From positions 19,370 through 83,369 of the IMG/VR virus record IMGVR_UViG_3300034374_005671: a stretch of 64,000 nt of DNA; one strand, written 5' to 3'. The notes below the pieces were generated by a model. The model made no database searches, was not told the DNA's origin, and saw only the letters and a program-made list of their open reading frames with translations. The position numbers were made by a program, and so were the translations under genes. Positions 47,175-55,732 of this stretch are shown here, in pieces (position 1 is the first letter of the stretch; each line of letters begins with the position of its first letter). This DNA comes from a virus.

Positions 47175-49322
47175 TTAACTACTACATCCAAAGCACTCAA
47201 ACTGAGAGTCTTTTGGTTTTTCTTTACTTACTCCTGCTAATTTAGCATTATTTTCAATTTTTGACTTGGTTCTAGTGTAATAAACCCCTGTCTTCAATCT
47301 TTTTTTCCAAGCATACATCAATGCACTTGATATCTTAGAATACTTTGCATCCTTGTGATATACATTCATTGATTGACTTTGGTCTACATACATATTTCTA
47401 ATAGATGCTAAATCAAGCAGAGTCTTCTGTGATATCTCCCACACATCTTTGTATCGGTATCTCACATCTTCAGGTATCTCTACGATGTTTTGGATAGAAC
47501 CGCCATTGGCAATAATCTTATCCATCATCTCTTGATTCCATAATTTTAAATCATCTAACTCACTTACAAGATACTTGTTAATTACAGTAAACTCGCCTTG
47601 ACCAACTCTTCTTGTGAACAAGTTACTTGTCACAGGTTCGAAACTTTCGAACACTCCAAGTAAGATAGAAGAACTTGCCGTAGGCATAAGCCCTAAGAAT
47701 AGAGAGTTCCGAACTTTAATAGGCTCTCTCTGGGAAGGAGCTAACACTCTGCCTGTTACTTTACTTGTGTACATAATTCCTTTACTGTAAGGACTCCCTT
47801 CCCAAGCAGGATACACACCTTCTTCCTCAGCCATCTTCTGACTTTCTTCTACAGCAGACTCATACATAGTTCCGAATATCTTGTGTTGCCAATCAACGGC
47901 TTCCTCTGACTCAAAACTAATTTTCTTCTTTGCGAAGAAGTCTGCCATCCCTGCCACACCAATAGCCAACGCTCTTTGGTCTTCTCCTGCATTCTTGCTC
48001 CAATCATCAGACCACTTATTCTTGTCTATGACTCGGTTAAGCATTCTAGTTAGAACCTTGACACTGTGCTTGATAGTCTTCTCACTCTCATGCTCAGACA
48101 AGTTAATTGAGCCAAGGGTACATTGTGGTGTGTACGAAGGCTTTGATGCTTCCATAATTTCGATGCATAAATTACTTTGTTTAATTACACCGATATTACT
48201 CTGCATATTCTTTCTGTTAGCATTGTCCTTAAAGAACACATAAGGTCTACCTGACTCCACTTGAGACTTGATTATTGAGTCCCAAATTTTCTTAGGTGAT
48301 ATTTCGTGACCAATACCAAGGTCAACTGCCTTCTGATATTCTGCTTCAAACTCCTCACCCCAAAGGTCTTCAAGAGGACGTAACCCGTTGTCTTTCAACA
48401 CTTTAGGGCAGAACAGATGCCAAGGTTCATTGCTCAACAATTTATTCATAAATAAATCGTTAATAGTTACAGACAAGAATAAGTCTCTTGTTCTAAGTTC
48501 TTCTTGTCCTACGGGAAGAGTAAGTTCCAAGAAGTCCATAATGTCTCTGTGCCAAACCGATAGGTATAACGCACAAGAGCCTGAACGAGTACCTTGCTTG
48601 TAGAAACGCATCTTGGACTGAACCATATCAGCGAAACGTACAATCCCTCCTGCCTTTGCACTAAAAGAAGTCACATCTGATTTCTTACTTCTCAAGTTAT
48701 CTATCATAAGACCGATACCTGCACCTTCCTTCGAAGCGTAAGCTATTTTAGTTAAAGTGTTTTCGATGCCATCAATGCTATCTTCTTGCAAGTGAGTGAG
48801 GTTACACGATATCATTCCGTTTCTGCCTTCGATACCTGCATTGGTATAGATAGGTGTAGCACAGTTGATTCGTTTAGTCTTCAGCTCGTCTGCAAATAAT
48901 TTATATTCCTTCTTATCTTTTGCCAAGTGTTTAGCCACTCTCTCGTACATACAAGAGGGTAACTCCGATGGAGAACCATCAACCTTCTTAGAATACTTCT
49001 TCAAGAAAGTAATAGCACCAAAGAAATCGTATGTCTCATCAACAGGTTGAAGAGGCTTATCAATTAATTTAGATAATCTACTTAGTAGCAGTCTACCTCC
49101 TAGCAAACTATAGTCAGGATGCGTAGTCACCATATCGGCTGAAGTAAATGCGATAAGCTCATCGATATCAGTAGTGGTCATCCCATCCTTGATAGATGGG
49201 ATAACCTTCTGAAAAAGTTCGTGAGCATCAACCTTCAAACCTTGAGAGCGATTCTTAATTCTAGTTAAAATTTTGTTAGGAAGAAAATGTTGACTACTTC
49301 CGTCTCTCTTGGTAATTCTCAT
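47175..49322 (-). CDS. nrdA: Ribonucleoside-diphosphate reductase large subunit
   Basis: The class I reductase makes deoxynucleotides for phage DNA. The 715-residue subunit has an N-terminal ATP-cone (about 1-85). Active-site features include the Cys of INCATPIYTN, the NLCIEI segment with Asn/Cys/Glu, and the partner Cys of QCTLGSINLS. The radical-transfer tyrosines lie in VYYTRTKS near the C-terminus. The C-terminal redox tail is FECFGCSS (CxxC). It starts one base after the nrdB stop, giving an nrdB-nrdA order. Confidence 0.95.
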   Translation of the reverse strand: MRITKRDGSSQHFLPNKILTRIKNRSQGLKVDAHELFQKVIPSIKDGMTTTDIDELIAFTSADMVTTHPDYSLLGGRLLLSRLSKLIDKPLQPVDETYDFFGAITFLKKYSKKVDGSPSELPSCMYERVAKHLAKDKKEYKLFADELKTKRINCATPIYTNAGIEGRNGMISCNLTHLQEDSIDGIENTLTKIAYASKEGAGIGLMIDNLRSKKSDVTSFSAKAGGIVRFADMVQSKMRFYKQGTRSGSCALYLSVWHRDIMDFLELTLPVGQEELRTRDLFLSVTINDLFMNKLLSNEPWHLFCPKVLKDNGLRPLEDLWGEEFEAEYQKAVDLGIGHEISPKKIWDSIIKSQVESGRPYVFFKDNANRKNMQSNIGVIKQSNLCIEIMEASKPSYTPQCTLGSINLSEHESEKTIKHSVKVLTRMLNRVIDKNKWSDDWSKNAGEDQRALAIGVAGMADFFAKKKISFESEEAVDWQHKIFGTMYESAVEESQKMAEEEGVYPAWEGSPYSKGIMYTSKVTGRVLAPSQREPIKVRNSLFLGLMPTASSSILLGVFESFEPVTSNLFTRRVGQGEFTVINKYLVSELDDLKLWNQEMMDKIIANGGSIQNIVEIPEDVRYRYKDVWEISQKTLLDLASIRNMYVDQSQSMNVYHKDAKYSKISSALMYAWKKRLKTGVYYTRTKSKIENNAKLAGVSKEKPKDSQFECFGCSS

Positions 49323-49323
49323 C

Positions 49324-50277
49324 TTAAAACTCGTCTGTGAACATACCTTCAGTAGTAGTAGGGATATCTACTCTAGTGTACTGACCTGTTCTTTGTTCAA
49401 AGAAATTGTTTTTCGCTGACAACCCAATACGAGCCATATAGTCAAGTGGGTTTCTAACATTGAAATACTTACCACATCCGAAGTCTTCTAAGACGATATC
49501 AGTAACGTATTTAACGTACTCCAGCATCTCTTCCTTTGTAAGACCTTGTAAGCCATTAGGCATACTATCTAAAACAAACTTCTGCTCTACATCGAAACAC
49601 TCAAGAATGATTTTCTGAATTTCGTGAGTAGGAATTTTGTACTCATCCTTGATGTAGTTGTTGTATAGGTACTGAGCAAACTCATAATGCAAGGATTCAT
49701 CTCTAAGGATTAATTCGTTCATAGAACCCAAGCCATTCATCTTGTTACGTGACCTAAACCAAAACACTCCTGCGAATACAGAGGAGAAAGCAATACCTTC
49801 CACACAAGCAAATGCTACAAGTCGGTGAGCGAATGATGGATGGTCAATCCACTTCTCTGCCCAAGAAGCCTTGTCTTTTACTGCTTGGTTGGTAGACATT
49901 GAATTAAATAAATCGTTTCTTTCTTGGTTGTCTTTGATGTATGTATCAATAAGGAGTGAATAACCATTGGCATGAACCTGTTCTATGAATGTCTGATGCC
50001 CATAAAAATACTGAGCTTCAAGTAGCTCTACTTCATTCATAAAGTTGGTAGCCAAGTTGTCTATCACAAGACCATCAGAGATAGCAAAGAATGCAAGGAT
50101 GTTTTTTAAGTAACTTTTTTCATCTTCTGACAACGCATCGAAGTCATCAGAACTCAAGTCAACCTCCTCGGCAACCCACGTTTGCTTTTCTGCTTTTTTA
50201 TAATAATCCCACAAATCAGTATGGGACAATGGGAAAATAGAATACCTCTTCCCTAAATCCTTAGAGTTTAAATACAT
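49324..50277 (-). CDS. nrdB: Ribonucleoside-diphosphate reductase small subunit
   Basis: The subunit houses the di-iron centre and radical. The 317-residue product shows the Asp ligand in FAISDGLV, the EQVHANGY segment (E-x2-H-x3-Y), which matches the ligand pair and radical tyrosine of class Ia R2, CVEGIAFSS, and RDESLHYEF (E-x2-H). The presence of this Tyr argues against metal-free or tyrosine-lacking variants. It is the first gene after a leader that has a promoter-like sequence and a terminator-like hairpin (50303-50373). Confidence 0.95.
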   Translation of the reverse strand: MYLNSKDLGKRYSIFPLSHTDLWDYYKKAEKQTWVAEEVDLSSDDFDALSEDEKSYLKNILAFFAISDGLVIDNLATNFMNEVELLEAQYFYGHQTFIEQVHANGYSLLIDTYIKDNQERNDLFNSMSTNQAVKDKASWAEKWIDHPSFAHRLVAFACVEGIAFSSVFAGVFWFRSRNKMNGLGSMNELILRDESLHYEFAQYLYNNYIKDEYKIPTHEIQKIILECFDVEQKFVLDSMPNGLQGLTKEEMLEYVKYVTDIVLEDFGCGKYFNVRNPLDYMARIGLSAKNNFFEQRTGQYTRVDIPTTTEGMFTDEF

Positions 50278-50302
50278 AGTTAAATTTTAAAAAAGTTTAG
50301 AC

Positions 50303-50330
50303 AAAAAACCCACCGAAAAATTCGATGGGT
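50303..50330 (-). terminator. Terminator or attenuator hairpin before nrdB
   Basis: Read leftward the stem is CCCATCGAA and TTCGGTGGG with a 3-base loop and one mismatch, followed by six T (50308-50303). It lies downstream of the promoter-like element at 50342-50373, so it could terminate the SSB operon or attenuate nrdBA. Confidence 0.75.
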
Positions 50331-50341
50331 ATTAATGCCCC

Positions 50342-50373
50342 CCAATATAGGTATTACATTCGGAATATCCAAA
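50342..50373 (-). promoter_or_regulatory. Host-type promoter for nrdBA
   Basis: Read leftward: TTTG (50373-50370), 20 bases, TATATTGG (50349-50342), one mismatch from TAnnTTTG. It starts 17 bases after the stop of the upstream gene. Confidence 0.6.
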
Positions 50374-50389
50374 TTTGTAACAATTGTAA

Positions 50390-50701
50390 TTAGAAAGGAT
50401 ACTCCTCTCTTACTGGTTTGTTGTGTCTGTACACAACTGATTTTGACTCCTCGAAAGTAGCAGTCCCCTCCTTCTCTTCTAACTTCTTTAGAGACTTTAA
50501 CTCAGCCTCCATTTCAGTTACCTTTTCAGAGTAAGACCACTTCTTTCGATTCTGCCAAGAGTACGAGCCATAATAGAACTTCGTACCCTCTTCGGGCATA
50601 TCTTCACTCAATCTTTGCTTGAGTTCAGACTGCTCCTTCTCGATGTCCCTGCGCTTCTGCTCAAGGATTGCGTAACGCTTGTATATTTCTTCTAAAGTCA
50701 T
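50390..50701 (-). CDS. Hypothetical coiled-coil protein, 103 residues
   Basis: Starts MTLEEIYKRYAILEQKRRDI; two charged helices (about 1-32 and 55-78) flank FYYGSYSWQNRKKW, so an antiparallel coiled-coil hairpin is likely. The tail reads VYRHNKPVREEYPF. It lies 8 bases after ssb and is the last gene before the terminator, suggesting an SSB-linked replication factor. No family recognised. Confidence 0.7.
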   Translation of the reverse strand: MTLEEIYKRYAILEQKRRDIEKEQSELKQRLSEDMPEEGTKFYYGSYSWQNRKKWSYSEKVTEMEAELKSLKKLEEKEGTATFEESKSVVYRHNKPVREEYPF

Positions 50702-50709
50702 AATCTAAA

Positions 50710-51357
50710 TTAAAATGGTAAATCTTCTACATTTGGTTTTTTCTCCTCTACTTTTGGTGGTTCAGGTGTTGAGGGTACGTCTTGAGATTCGCCAAAGTTC
50801 TCACTTAGTTGTTTCTTCATAAAGTTATACAAGTAATCGTTACGCTTCTCAAAGTTAGGCTTCTTCTTGCCCATACTTTCTTTCCATTCGATTGGTGGGA
50901 TATCACCATCGGGATTGTTTGCAGTTTGGTATGTAAGTGCCTTCTCTACTTTCTCTGTGCCATCCTTACGGAAAGTAAGACCACGATACTGATACTTACT
51001 ACCTTCGGGTTGATAGACAAATCCTGTCACATCATACTCCATACCTTTCTGTAGATTAGGTAACTGACGAATGATGTTCTCAGCAAAAGGAGAAATCTCA
51101 TCTCTATCCATTAAAGGAACTTCGATTTGGAAGTAATCCTCGTTACGTAATACTACAGCAAGAGTCTGCCCAAAGTTAGTGTCTCGATGCTTAATAGAAA
51201 CTAATGCTCCTGATATAGGCTTACGATACACCTTCTTGTAGTTAACACCTGAACGTCCTGCAACGCTCCATTCATTCTTTTCAAAACCCTCTTGAGGTTC
51301 TTTGGAAGTCTCATAAATACTCCCATCCTTAAAACTTACTTTCAAATAATGTGTCAT
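50710..51357 (-). CDS. ssb: Single-stranded DNA-binding protein
   Basis: The 215-residue product has a beta-rich N-terminal ~125 residues compatible with an OB fold (LKVSFKDGSIYET; YDVTGFVYQPEGSKYQYRG). It continues with a helical segment, a proline-rich linker (STPEPPKVEEKKPNVE) and the terminal acidic-hydrophobic tip DLPF, the hallmark used by SSB to recruit partners. It is located among nuclease, primase and reductase genes. The fold call is inferred; the SSB tail is directly visible. Confidence 0.78.
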   Translation of the reverse strand: MTHYLKVSFKDGSIYETSKEPQEGFEKNEWSVAGRSGVNYKKVYRKPISGALVSIKHRDTNFGQTLAVVLRNEDYFQIEVPLMDRDEISPFAENIIRQLPNLQKGMEYDVTGFVYQPEGSKYQYRGLTFRKDGTEKVEKALTYQTANNPDGDIPPIEWKESMGKKKPNFEKRNDYLYNFMKKQLSENFGESQDVPSTPEPPKVEEKKPNVEDLPF

Positions 51358-51375
51358 AATACTGATTTTAAAAAT

Positions 51376-51945
51376 TTACTTTACATCTGTTTTCTCCACC
51401 ACACCGAGACCCCTCAGCTCGGATGCACAAGTGTCGGTAAATATACGAACACTTTCTAATACTTTAGACAAATACTGATAATTTGCATATGCCATAGAAT
51501 AATCTCTAATCCATTCTTCATAGTTAGGAGATGCTCCAAGATAGTCACGCATAGATGACTTGGCTATGTTGGAGTACTCCTCATGCTTTTTTAAGTAATC
51601 AAGAGCCTTTGCTCTTTCAACTGTCTTGGATTCCTCAAGAAGCATCTTCACACGATTGACCTCGTGAACATAATTATCTACCAACTCACGATAAATGAAG
51701 TTGGCTCTCGTTCTTGTCTCTTGTACAAGAGTATATTGTCTAGGTAACTCCATTCTGTGGAACTCCTCTTGGAGTTCTGCGAAAGCACCTTCTAGTTCCC
51801 GAATACCTCCTTCTACCTCCACCATTCTTTCGTAATTCTTAGACACACGTAAGTTATCTATGACTTCCTTTATAATGTCAACTGCACACAATTCATCTTT
51901 GCAACTGACTATTTTATCTACAATTTGTTTTGCTTTTTCGCTCAT
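51376..51945 (-). CDS. Hypothetical helical protein, 189 residues
   Basis: MSEKAKQIVDKIVSCKDELC onward is almost entirely alpha-helical, with a heptad-like core (about 35-110: MVEVEGGIRELEGAFAELQ onward). No motif recognised. It is translationally coupled to the upstream 77-residue gene (stop and start overlap) and precedes ssb by 18 bases. Confidence 0.7.
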   Translation of the reverse strand: MSEKAKQIVDKIVSCKDELCAVDIIKEVIDNLRVSKNYERMVEVEGGIRELEGAFAELQEEFHRMELPRQYTLVQETRTRANFIYRELVDNYVHEVNRVKMLLEESKTVERAKALDYLKKHEEYSNIAKSSMRDYLGASPNYEEWIRDYSMAYANYQYLSKVLESVRIFTDTCASELRGLGVVEKTDVK

Positions 51946-52175
51946 ACTACTTTTAAAATTTCTCCGTTATCGTTCACTAATATACTAACTTTATATTTAT
52001 TATCCAAGTTTTGTGCGATAATATGGAAAGCATTTGGTATGTGTTGTAAAACCCAAACCAATTCATCCATACTCTTGCCCTCTTGCTGACACCACATATT
52101 CAAGAACTGTGCTTTAGTTTGTTGTGTTGCATGAGTACCTCGGTACAAGTTAATATAATCTTTTTTACTTAACAT
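51942..52175 (-). CDS. Hypothetical protein, 77 residues
   Basis: I place the start at ATG 52175 (MLSKKDYINLYRGTHATQQT), overlapping the nuclease gene by 11 bases; an upstream start at 52232 would overlap by 68. The sequence has helical character with FLNMWCQQEGKSMDELVWVL, then a two-strand end (YKVSILVNDNGEILKVV). Unknown function. Confidence 0.65.
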   Translation of the reverse strand: MLSKKDYINLYRGTHATQQTKAQFLNMWCQQEGKSMDELVWVLQHIPNAFHIIAQNLDNKYKVSILVNDNGEILKVV

Positions 52176-52899
52176 TAAGTGCTTTGAATATCTTGTAATA
52201 GTCCGATATCTCTTTGACTGTCTCTCTAACAATAGACTCTGCTCTTTCTATTGATTTCTGAGAGAATAGATATTTCTCTTTCCAAATGTTATTACCTACA
52301 GTAAGAGACTCTCTTCCTCCACCATTCATACACTCTCTACCTCCAAGTCTTTCTATAATGAGATACTCGGCTCTCTTCACCTCAAGACCTCTCTGCTGAA
52401 GACCTAAGATATACAATTCTAATTGTAGTTTCTTTGGGTCATGCAAGTCAGCCTTAGAACTTTTTGATTTAGTCTTATAGTCTCTGACTATCTCTACAAT
52501 CCCATCCTTCTCTTCTGTTCTGTCATCAATATAACCAAGAAGGCAAAAGTCTCCAAAGTCTACAACTATCTCATCTTGGAATATACCCAAAGGCTTGACA
52601 TCTCTTAGGATAATCATCTCCTCATCATCGAATGGCTCACATTGCCCAAGAGTCACACAATCTTCTACCTCAGTACCGAACTGCCCCCAACCCATATCAG
52701 GGAATCGCTCACCTAAGAAGTATCTAATCATATACTCCTTGTTACCTGCCATACCCGTGTTGAATCCTTTCTTGGCAGTCCAAGATTCTACTTGTGACCA
52801 ACTTGTTACAGGCATCCCAATAAACTTCTCGTGTTCGGGACGACTGCCCCCTCTTTCCCACTGCTCACGTGAGTACTTTTTAGGTAATTCTAAACTCAT
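52165..52899 (-). CDS. RecB-like PD-(D/E)XK nuclease
   Basis: The product is a 244-residue exonuclease-type protein. The catalytic core is visible as CLLGYIDDRTEE, then VRDYKTKS (Asp...Asp-x-Lys variant of the D-ExK motif), followed by the RecB-family motif QLELYILGLQ (QxxxY). Such nucleases act in phage recombination or as a primer-linked Cas4/RecB-type exonuclease. ATG 52899 begins one base after the stop of the small membrane gene; ATG 52914 is an alternative that would overlap it by 14 bases. Confidence 0.82.
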   Translation of the reverse strand: MSLELPKKYSREQWERGGSRPEHEKFIGMPVTSWSQVESWTAKKGFNTGMAGNKEYMIRYFLGERFPDMGWGQFGTEVEDCVTLGQCEPFDDEEMIILRDVKPLGIFQDEIVVDFGDFCLLGYIDDRTEEKDGIVEIVRDYKTKSKSSKADLHDPKKLQLELYILGLQQRGLEVKRAEYLIIERLGGRECMNGGGRESLTVGNNIWKEKYLFSQKSIERAESIVRETVKEISDYYKIFKALNVK

Positions 52900-52900
52900 C

Positions 52901-53029
52901 TTATTCTTCGTCATCTAGGTTAAAATCATCATTCTCTAAGAAGTCTCCTTCGGGTATGGTCTTACCTGCGTAGTAGAATATACCAAATATGATTGTTAAA
53001 CAAACTATAATAATTATTGCATTCATCAT
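52901..53029 (-). CDS. Small single-pass membrane protein, 42 residues
   Basis: ATG 53029 to TAA 52901 encodes MMNAIIIIVCLTIIFGIFYY then an acidic tail (EGDFLENDDFNLDDEE). A single N-terminal hydrophobic helix with a cytoplasmic-type acidic tail is clear. It fills the whole gap between two replication genes and its TAA is one base from the next ATG. Unknown function. Confidence 0.6.
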   Translation of the reverse strand: MMNAIIIIVCLTIIFGIFYYAGKTIPEGDFLENDDFNLDDEE

Positions 53030-53039
53030 TTTACTTTAT

Positions 53040-53891
53040 TTAAAATAATCCATTTAGTTCGTTAGGAATGTCCCCCTTGAACATTGTATCTAATATATCC
53101 TTAGTTGCCTTGGGGTCTAGATTCATTGAACTTAATTTGTCTTTTAGGTCTCCGATATCTTTGACTGATACAACGCCATTGTAAGCCTTCTCTAACGTAC
53201 CAAGTTCTGCATTTGCAAGTATCTCATCTTTCCAATCAGTCTTGATACCCGCCATTCTTTTAAGGATGTCGTGACAAATACGAACATTCACTTCACATCG
53301 GTGAGTAATCTCTTCGTACTCCTCGTGGATGTACATACTCGCAACATCTTTACCTAGAATAATACTCTCTGCATAGTCCAAATTAAATGCGTGAGCAAGA
53401 GACAACAGAGGTGCTGACACAGGAGAAGAACCCTGCCACAAATCTTTTATATCAAGAATCCAATTGATATCCCAAGGCTTCAGTCCTGATACATCAAACA
53501 ACTCGTGTACTGAGATGTCGTTGATGACAGACCTACGCATAACGTAGGGAATAGCAAATCCTTTTAGAGAATGCCCACACAAGGTAAGACTGCCCCAAGT
53601 TCTTCGGAATGCATCTACCATTTTGTAAGTAGTCTCAAGAATCTCCTTCTCGTCACCTTGAATAGTCTTGATGTTTAGGTGGTGATTCTTTACGTATCCA
53701 AGTGACACACAAAATATCTTTCCGAACTCAGCAAACAAAGGTGCAGTCTCTGTGTAGGAATCAGAGTCATCTACACGCTCTGACCAACTATTATGCATAA
53801 GACCTTCTTTGGCTAACTCAGTCTCTTGTGGGACTGTTTCAATGCTGATAAAAAGAATTTTCTCTAGGTTGATTTTCTTTACTGCTCTCAT
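53040..53891 (-). CDS. PolB-exonuclease-related DnaQ-fold protein lacking catalytic acids
   Basis: The 283-residue protein aligns by eye with the predicted 3'-5' exonuclease family DNA_pol_B_exo2 (PF10108): ILFISIETVPQ at the N-terminus, LFAEFGKIFCVSLGY, LCGHSLKGFAIPYVMRR, LKPWDINWILDIKDLW, and ITHRCEVNVRICHDIL. In the family these motifs read DIETVP, GFDLP or EFDFP, and YC-x-x-DV. Here Asp is Ser, Asp is Ala, and Asp is Asn; only Glu of motif I remains. So it is probably not a nuclease but a structural or DNA-binding partner. The gene overlaps the primase gene by 53 bases and precedes the RecB-like nuclease. Confidence 0.82.
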   Translation of the reverse strand: MRAVKKINLEKILFISIETVPQETELAKEGLMHNSWSERVDDSDSYTETAPLFAEFGKIFCVSLGYVKNHHLNIKTIQGDEKEILETTYKMVDAFRRTWGSLTLCGHSLKGFAIPYVMRRSVINDISVHELFDVSGLKPWDINWILDIKDLWQGSSPVSAPLLSLAHAFNLDYAESIILGKDVASMYIHEEYEEITHRCEVNVRICHDILKRMAGIKTDWKDEILANAELGTLEKAYNGVVSVKDIGDLKDKLSSMNLDPKATKDILDTMFKGDIPNELNGLF

Positions 53892-54789
53892 TTTTTACTG
53901 CTTTAATTATGTAATCTGCTATATCGTCTCCTTCTTCTAAGAATTCCGATTCTTCTACAAATGTAGAAACTTTTATTGACTTTACCAAATTTTTATTTAA
54001 AAATTCTTTGGCTTTTATTTTCCAATACCCAAAACTCCGTTCTCCTTTGTCGGGATGTAGTACCACATCTCTACCCTCTAAGTTAGGTAAAATATGTTCT
54101 TGCAAGTTAGTTACTGAAGATGTCGCTAACCAAATGTGTTGAGGTCGCACACAAGCCATAATCAGAGCAGTCTTCTCTGACTCGACTATATGTACGGCAT
54201 CATTAGGTCGGAGTGGAAGTAGATGGGAACCAAAAGAACACATTCTAAAATTGAAATCATCCATTCTAGAATGTAACCATTTTATATTTTTATATGTCTT
54301 ATCAAACTTTGTTCTCTTAGGTTCACCATCTACCATGTGGTAATTCATAATCTTTCCACTCCTAACCTTCTTAAACTCGTCAATGAACCAAAAGATAGGG
54401 GCAAAACCCCCATTGAAAGGCACAGAGACTACGTTGTAGGCAATTAAAACTGCCAAGTGATTGTCACCCCAATGCTTACGGAGAAAGTCCGTTAGAGGGT
54501 CTGTATTTGCGTAGCAAGTTGCCAATGATTTTTTAACTAAATCCAAAGGCATCACCGACATAGGCTTTTCTACATACTTAACTTCGTCTTCTTTAAGTAT
54601 TACTTGCCCTTTTGGTCTGTTCTCGTAGCCACACTTGTTGACTCTATCACACACTCCGTACTGAGAATCGCACAATTTGTCCTCCTTCTTGTCGAAAAAT
54701 AAATTAAATCGTTTTATTCCTCCACAACTTGGGCAGTTGACCTTGAAGTTTCGTCCATGTCTTGCTTTCGCAAACTCGTATCTATACAC
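53839..54789 (-). CDS. Zinc-finger TOPRIM primase (DnaG-like)
   Basis: The 316-residue product makes primers for replication. The N-terminal zinc finger is CPSCGGIKRF with a second Cys pair in CDRVNKCGY (about 19-56). The TOPRIM core is VHIVESEKTALIM (catalytic Glu) and DVVLHPDKG (Asp-x-Asp-like). It resembles short primases of Bacteroidota elements and phages more than full DnaG. It is coupled to the upstream gene by an 8-base overlap and lies with the nuclease and SSB genes. Confidence 0.85.
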   Translation of the reverse strand: MYRYEFAKARHGRNFKVNCPSCGGIKRFNLFFDKKEDKLCDSQYGVCDRVNKCGYENRPKGQVILKEDEVKYVEKPMSVMPLDLVKKSLATCYANTDPLTDFLRKHWGDNHLAVLIAYNVVSVPFNGGFAPIFWFIDEFKKVRSGKIMNYHMVDGEPKRTKFDKTYKNIKWLHSRMDDFNFRMCSFGSHLLPLRPNDAVHIVESEKTALIMACVRPQHIWLATSSVTNLQEHILPNLEGRDVVLHPDKGERSFGYWKIKAKEFLNKNLVKSIKVSTFVEESEFLEEGDDIADYIIKAVKNESSKENQPRENSFYQH

Positions 54790-55213
54790 GCTCGTGATGT
54801 ATTTTCTTGTAAGAATTTAAATACTTTAGTTCGCCATTCGGTAAACGCTCTGCACGTTGGATGTACTGAACCTTTCTACCTCTTGTAGTTTTTCGGTTGT
54901 TGTTGACTCGTCTATACTGACTTTGCAACATAGATAAGTCAATCTCTTGAGGCTCTTGCTTGTTCTTGAACTCACGTACAATTGCTCTAAGCGATGATAG
55001 GGCAGTCTCTACTGCTTCCTTTCTCGTCTTGAACTTGTCGGTAGGCATAACGTCTGTAAAGAAAGGGTCGATAGTTCTGAACGCCCATTTCCCTTCACCA
55101 AACTTAGTTACAAACCCTACCTCAGCATCTCCTAAGTCTCTGCCTTCGTACTCGTTGGTGATTACTAAATACTCTTTGTAATCTTCTCTGCTTGTTTCTT
55201 GATATTTAACCAT
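54782..55213 (-). CDS. Hypothetical protein upstream of primase, 143 residues
   Basis: Starts MVKYQETSREDYKEYLVITN and shows a beta-rich first half (VGFVTKFGEGKWAFRTIDP) then helices (EAVETALSSLRAIVREFKN) and a basic C-terminal tail (NNNRKTTRGRKVQYIQRAER). Basic residues suggest nucleic-acid contact. It overlaps both neighbours by 8 bases. No family recognised. Confidence 0.7.
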   Translation of the reverse strand: MVKYQETSREDYKEYLVITNEYEGRDLGDAEVGFVTKFGEGKWAFRTIDPFFTDVMPTDKFKTRKEAVETALSSLRAIVREFKNKQEPQEIDLSMLQSQYRRVNNNRKTTRGRKVQYIQRAERLPNGELKYLNSYKKIHHERV

Positions 55214-55457
55214 TGCTTACTTTTTTTGACTTTTGATACGCTAATTTACTATTCTCTTCTAACTTACGCAAGAAAACATTACAACCTATTTCTCCACCTC
55301 CAGGAGCGTAGAACTCTTTAGGTATAAATCTTTTGTTCTTGTTGTCGTAGATTAGGAAGAAGTTACCCTCTTTTCGTTTTACGAATCGAGTAGTTGGCGT
55401 AGAACTCTTTAAACGACTCATAGCCTGTTTCATAAATTTTTGATTTTGCTGTTTCAT
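55206..55457 (-). CDS. Hypothetical basic protein, 83 residues or shorter
   Basis: MKQQNQKFMKQAMSRLKSST onward; basic N-terminus, strand-rich middle (NFFLIYDNKNKRFIP), GGGEIGCNVF loop and helical end. From ATG 55457 it overlaps the upstream gene by 95 bases in another frame; ATG 55421 cuts the overlap to 59. The overlap is longer than usual in this window, so the start is uncertain. Confidence 0.55.
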   Translation of the reverse strand: MKQQNQKFMKQAMSRLKSSTPTTRFVKRKEGNFFLIYDNKNKRFIPKEFYAPGGGEIGCNVFLRKLEENSKLAYQKSKKVSNG

Positions 55458-55713
55458 ACTGCTTGTTAAATTTACTTATATTATTTTTAAAAAACTTTTT
55501 ATCTACTTTACTCATAGGTAAAGTAATCACTCCCCTTAATTCAGGGTCTTCTTCTTTTAGCGAACTATGTACGTATCTTGTATGTTTTTTATGAAAAACA
55601 ATAAACTCTTCTGAAGGATTTATCCCAAATCCACTAAACCTATCGTCCGTTGTAAAGCACACCATACAAGGAACTTTATTTTTAATTAACGTATGTAATC
55701 TACCTTTCTCCAT
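55363..55713 (-). CDS. Hypothetical protein, 116 residues
   Basis: MEKGRLHTLIKNKVPCMVCF onward, with mixed strand and helix and a long Lys-rich helix (SKVDKKFFKNNISKFNKQYE), ending SIRKTKRG. It is the first gene of the replication-block transcript on this side, with a perfect 14-base palindrome two bases upstream of its ATG. No family recognised. Confidence 0.6.
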   Translation of the reverse strand: MEKGRLHTLIKNKVPCMVCFTTDDRFSGFGINPSEEFIVFHKKHTRYVHSSLKEEDPELRGVITLPMSKVDKKFFKNNISKFNKQYETAKSKIYETGYESFKEFYANYSIRKTKRG

Positions 55714-55715
55714 TT

Positions 55716-55729
55716 TTTACAATTGTAAA
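55716..55729. repeat. 14-base perfect palindrome between divergent genes
   Basis: TTTACAATTGTAAA lies 2 bases before the leftward ATG at 55713 and just before the rightward promoter-like TTTG at 55733. A dimeric regulator site is possible. Confidence 0.6.
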
Positions 55730-55732
55730 TAA

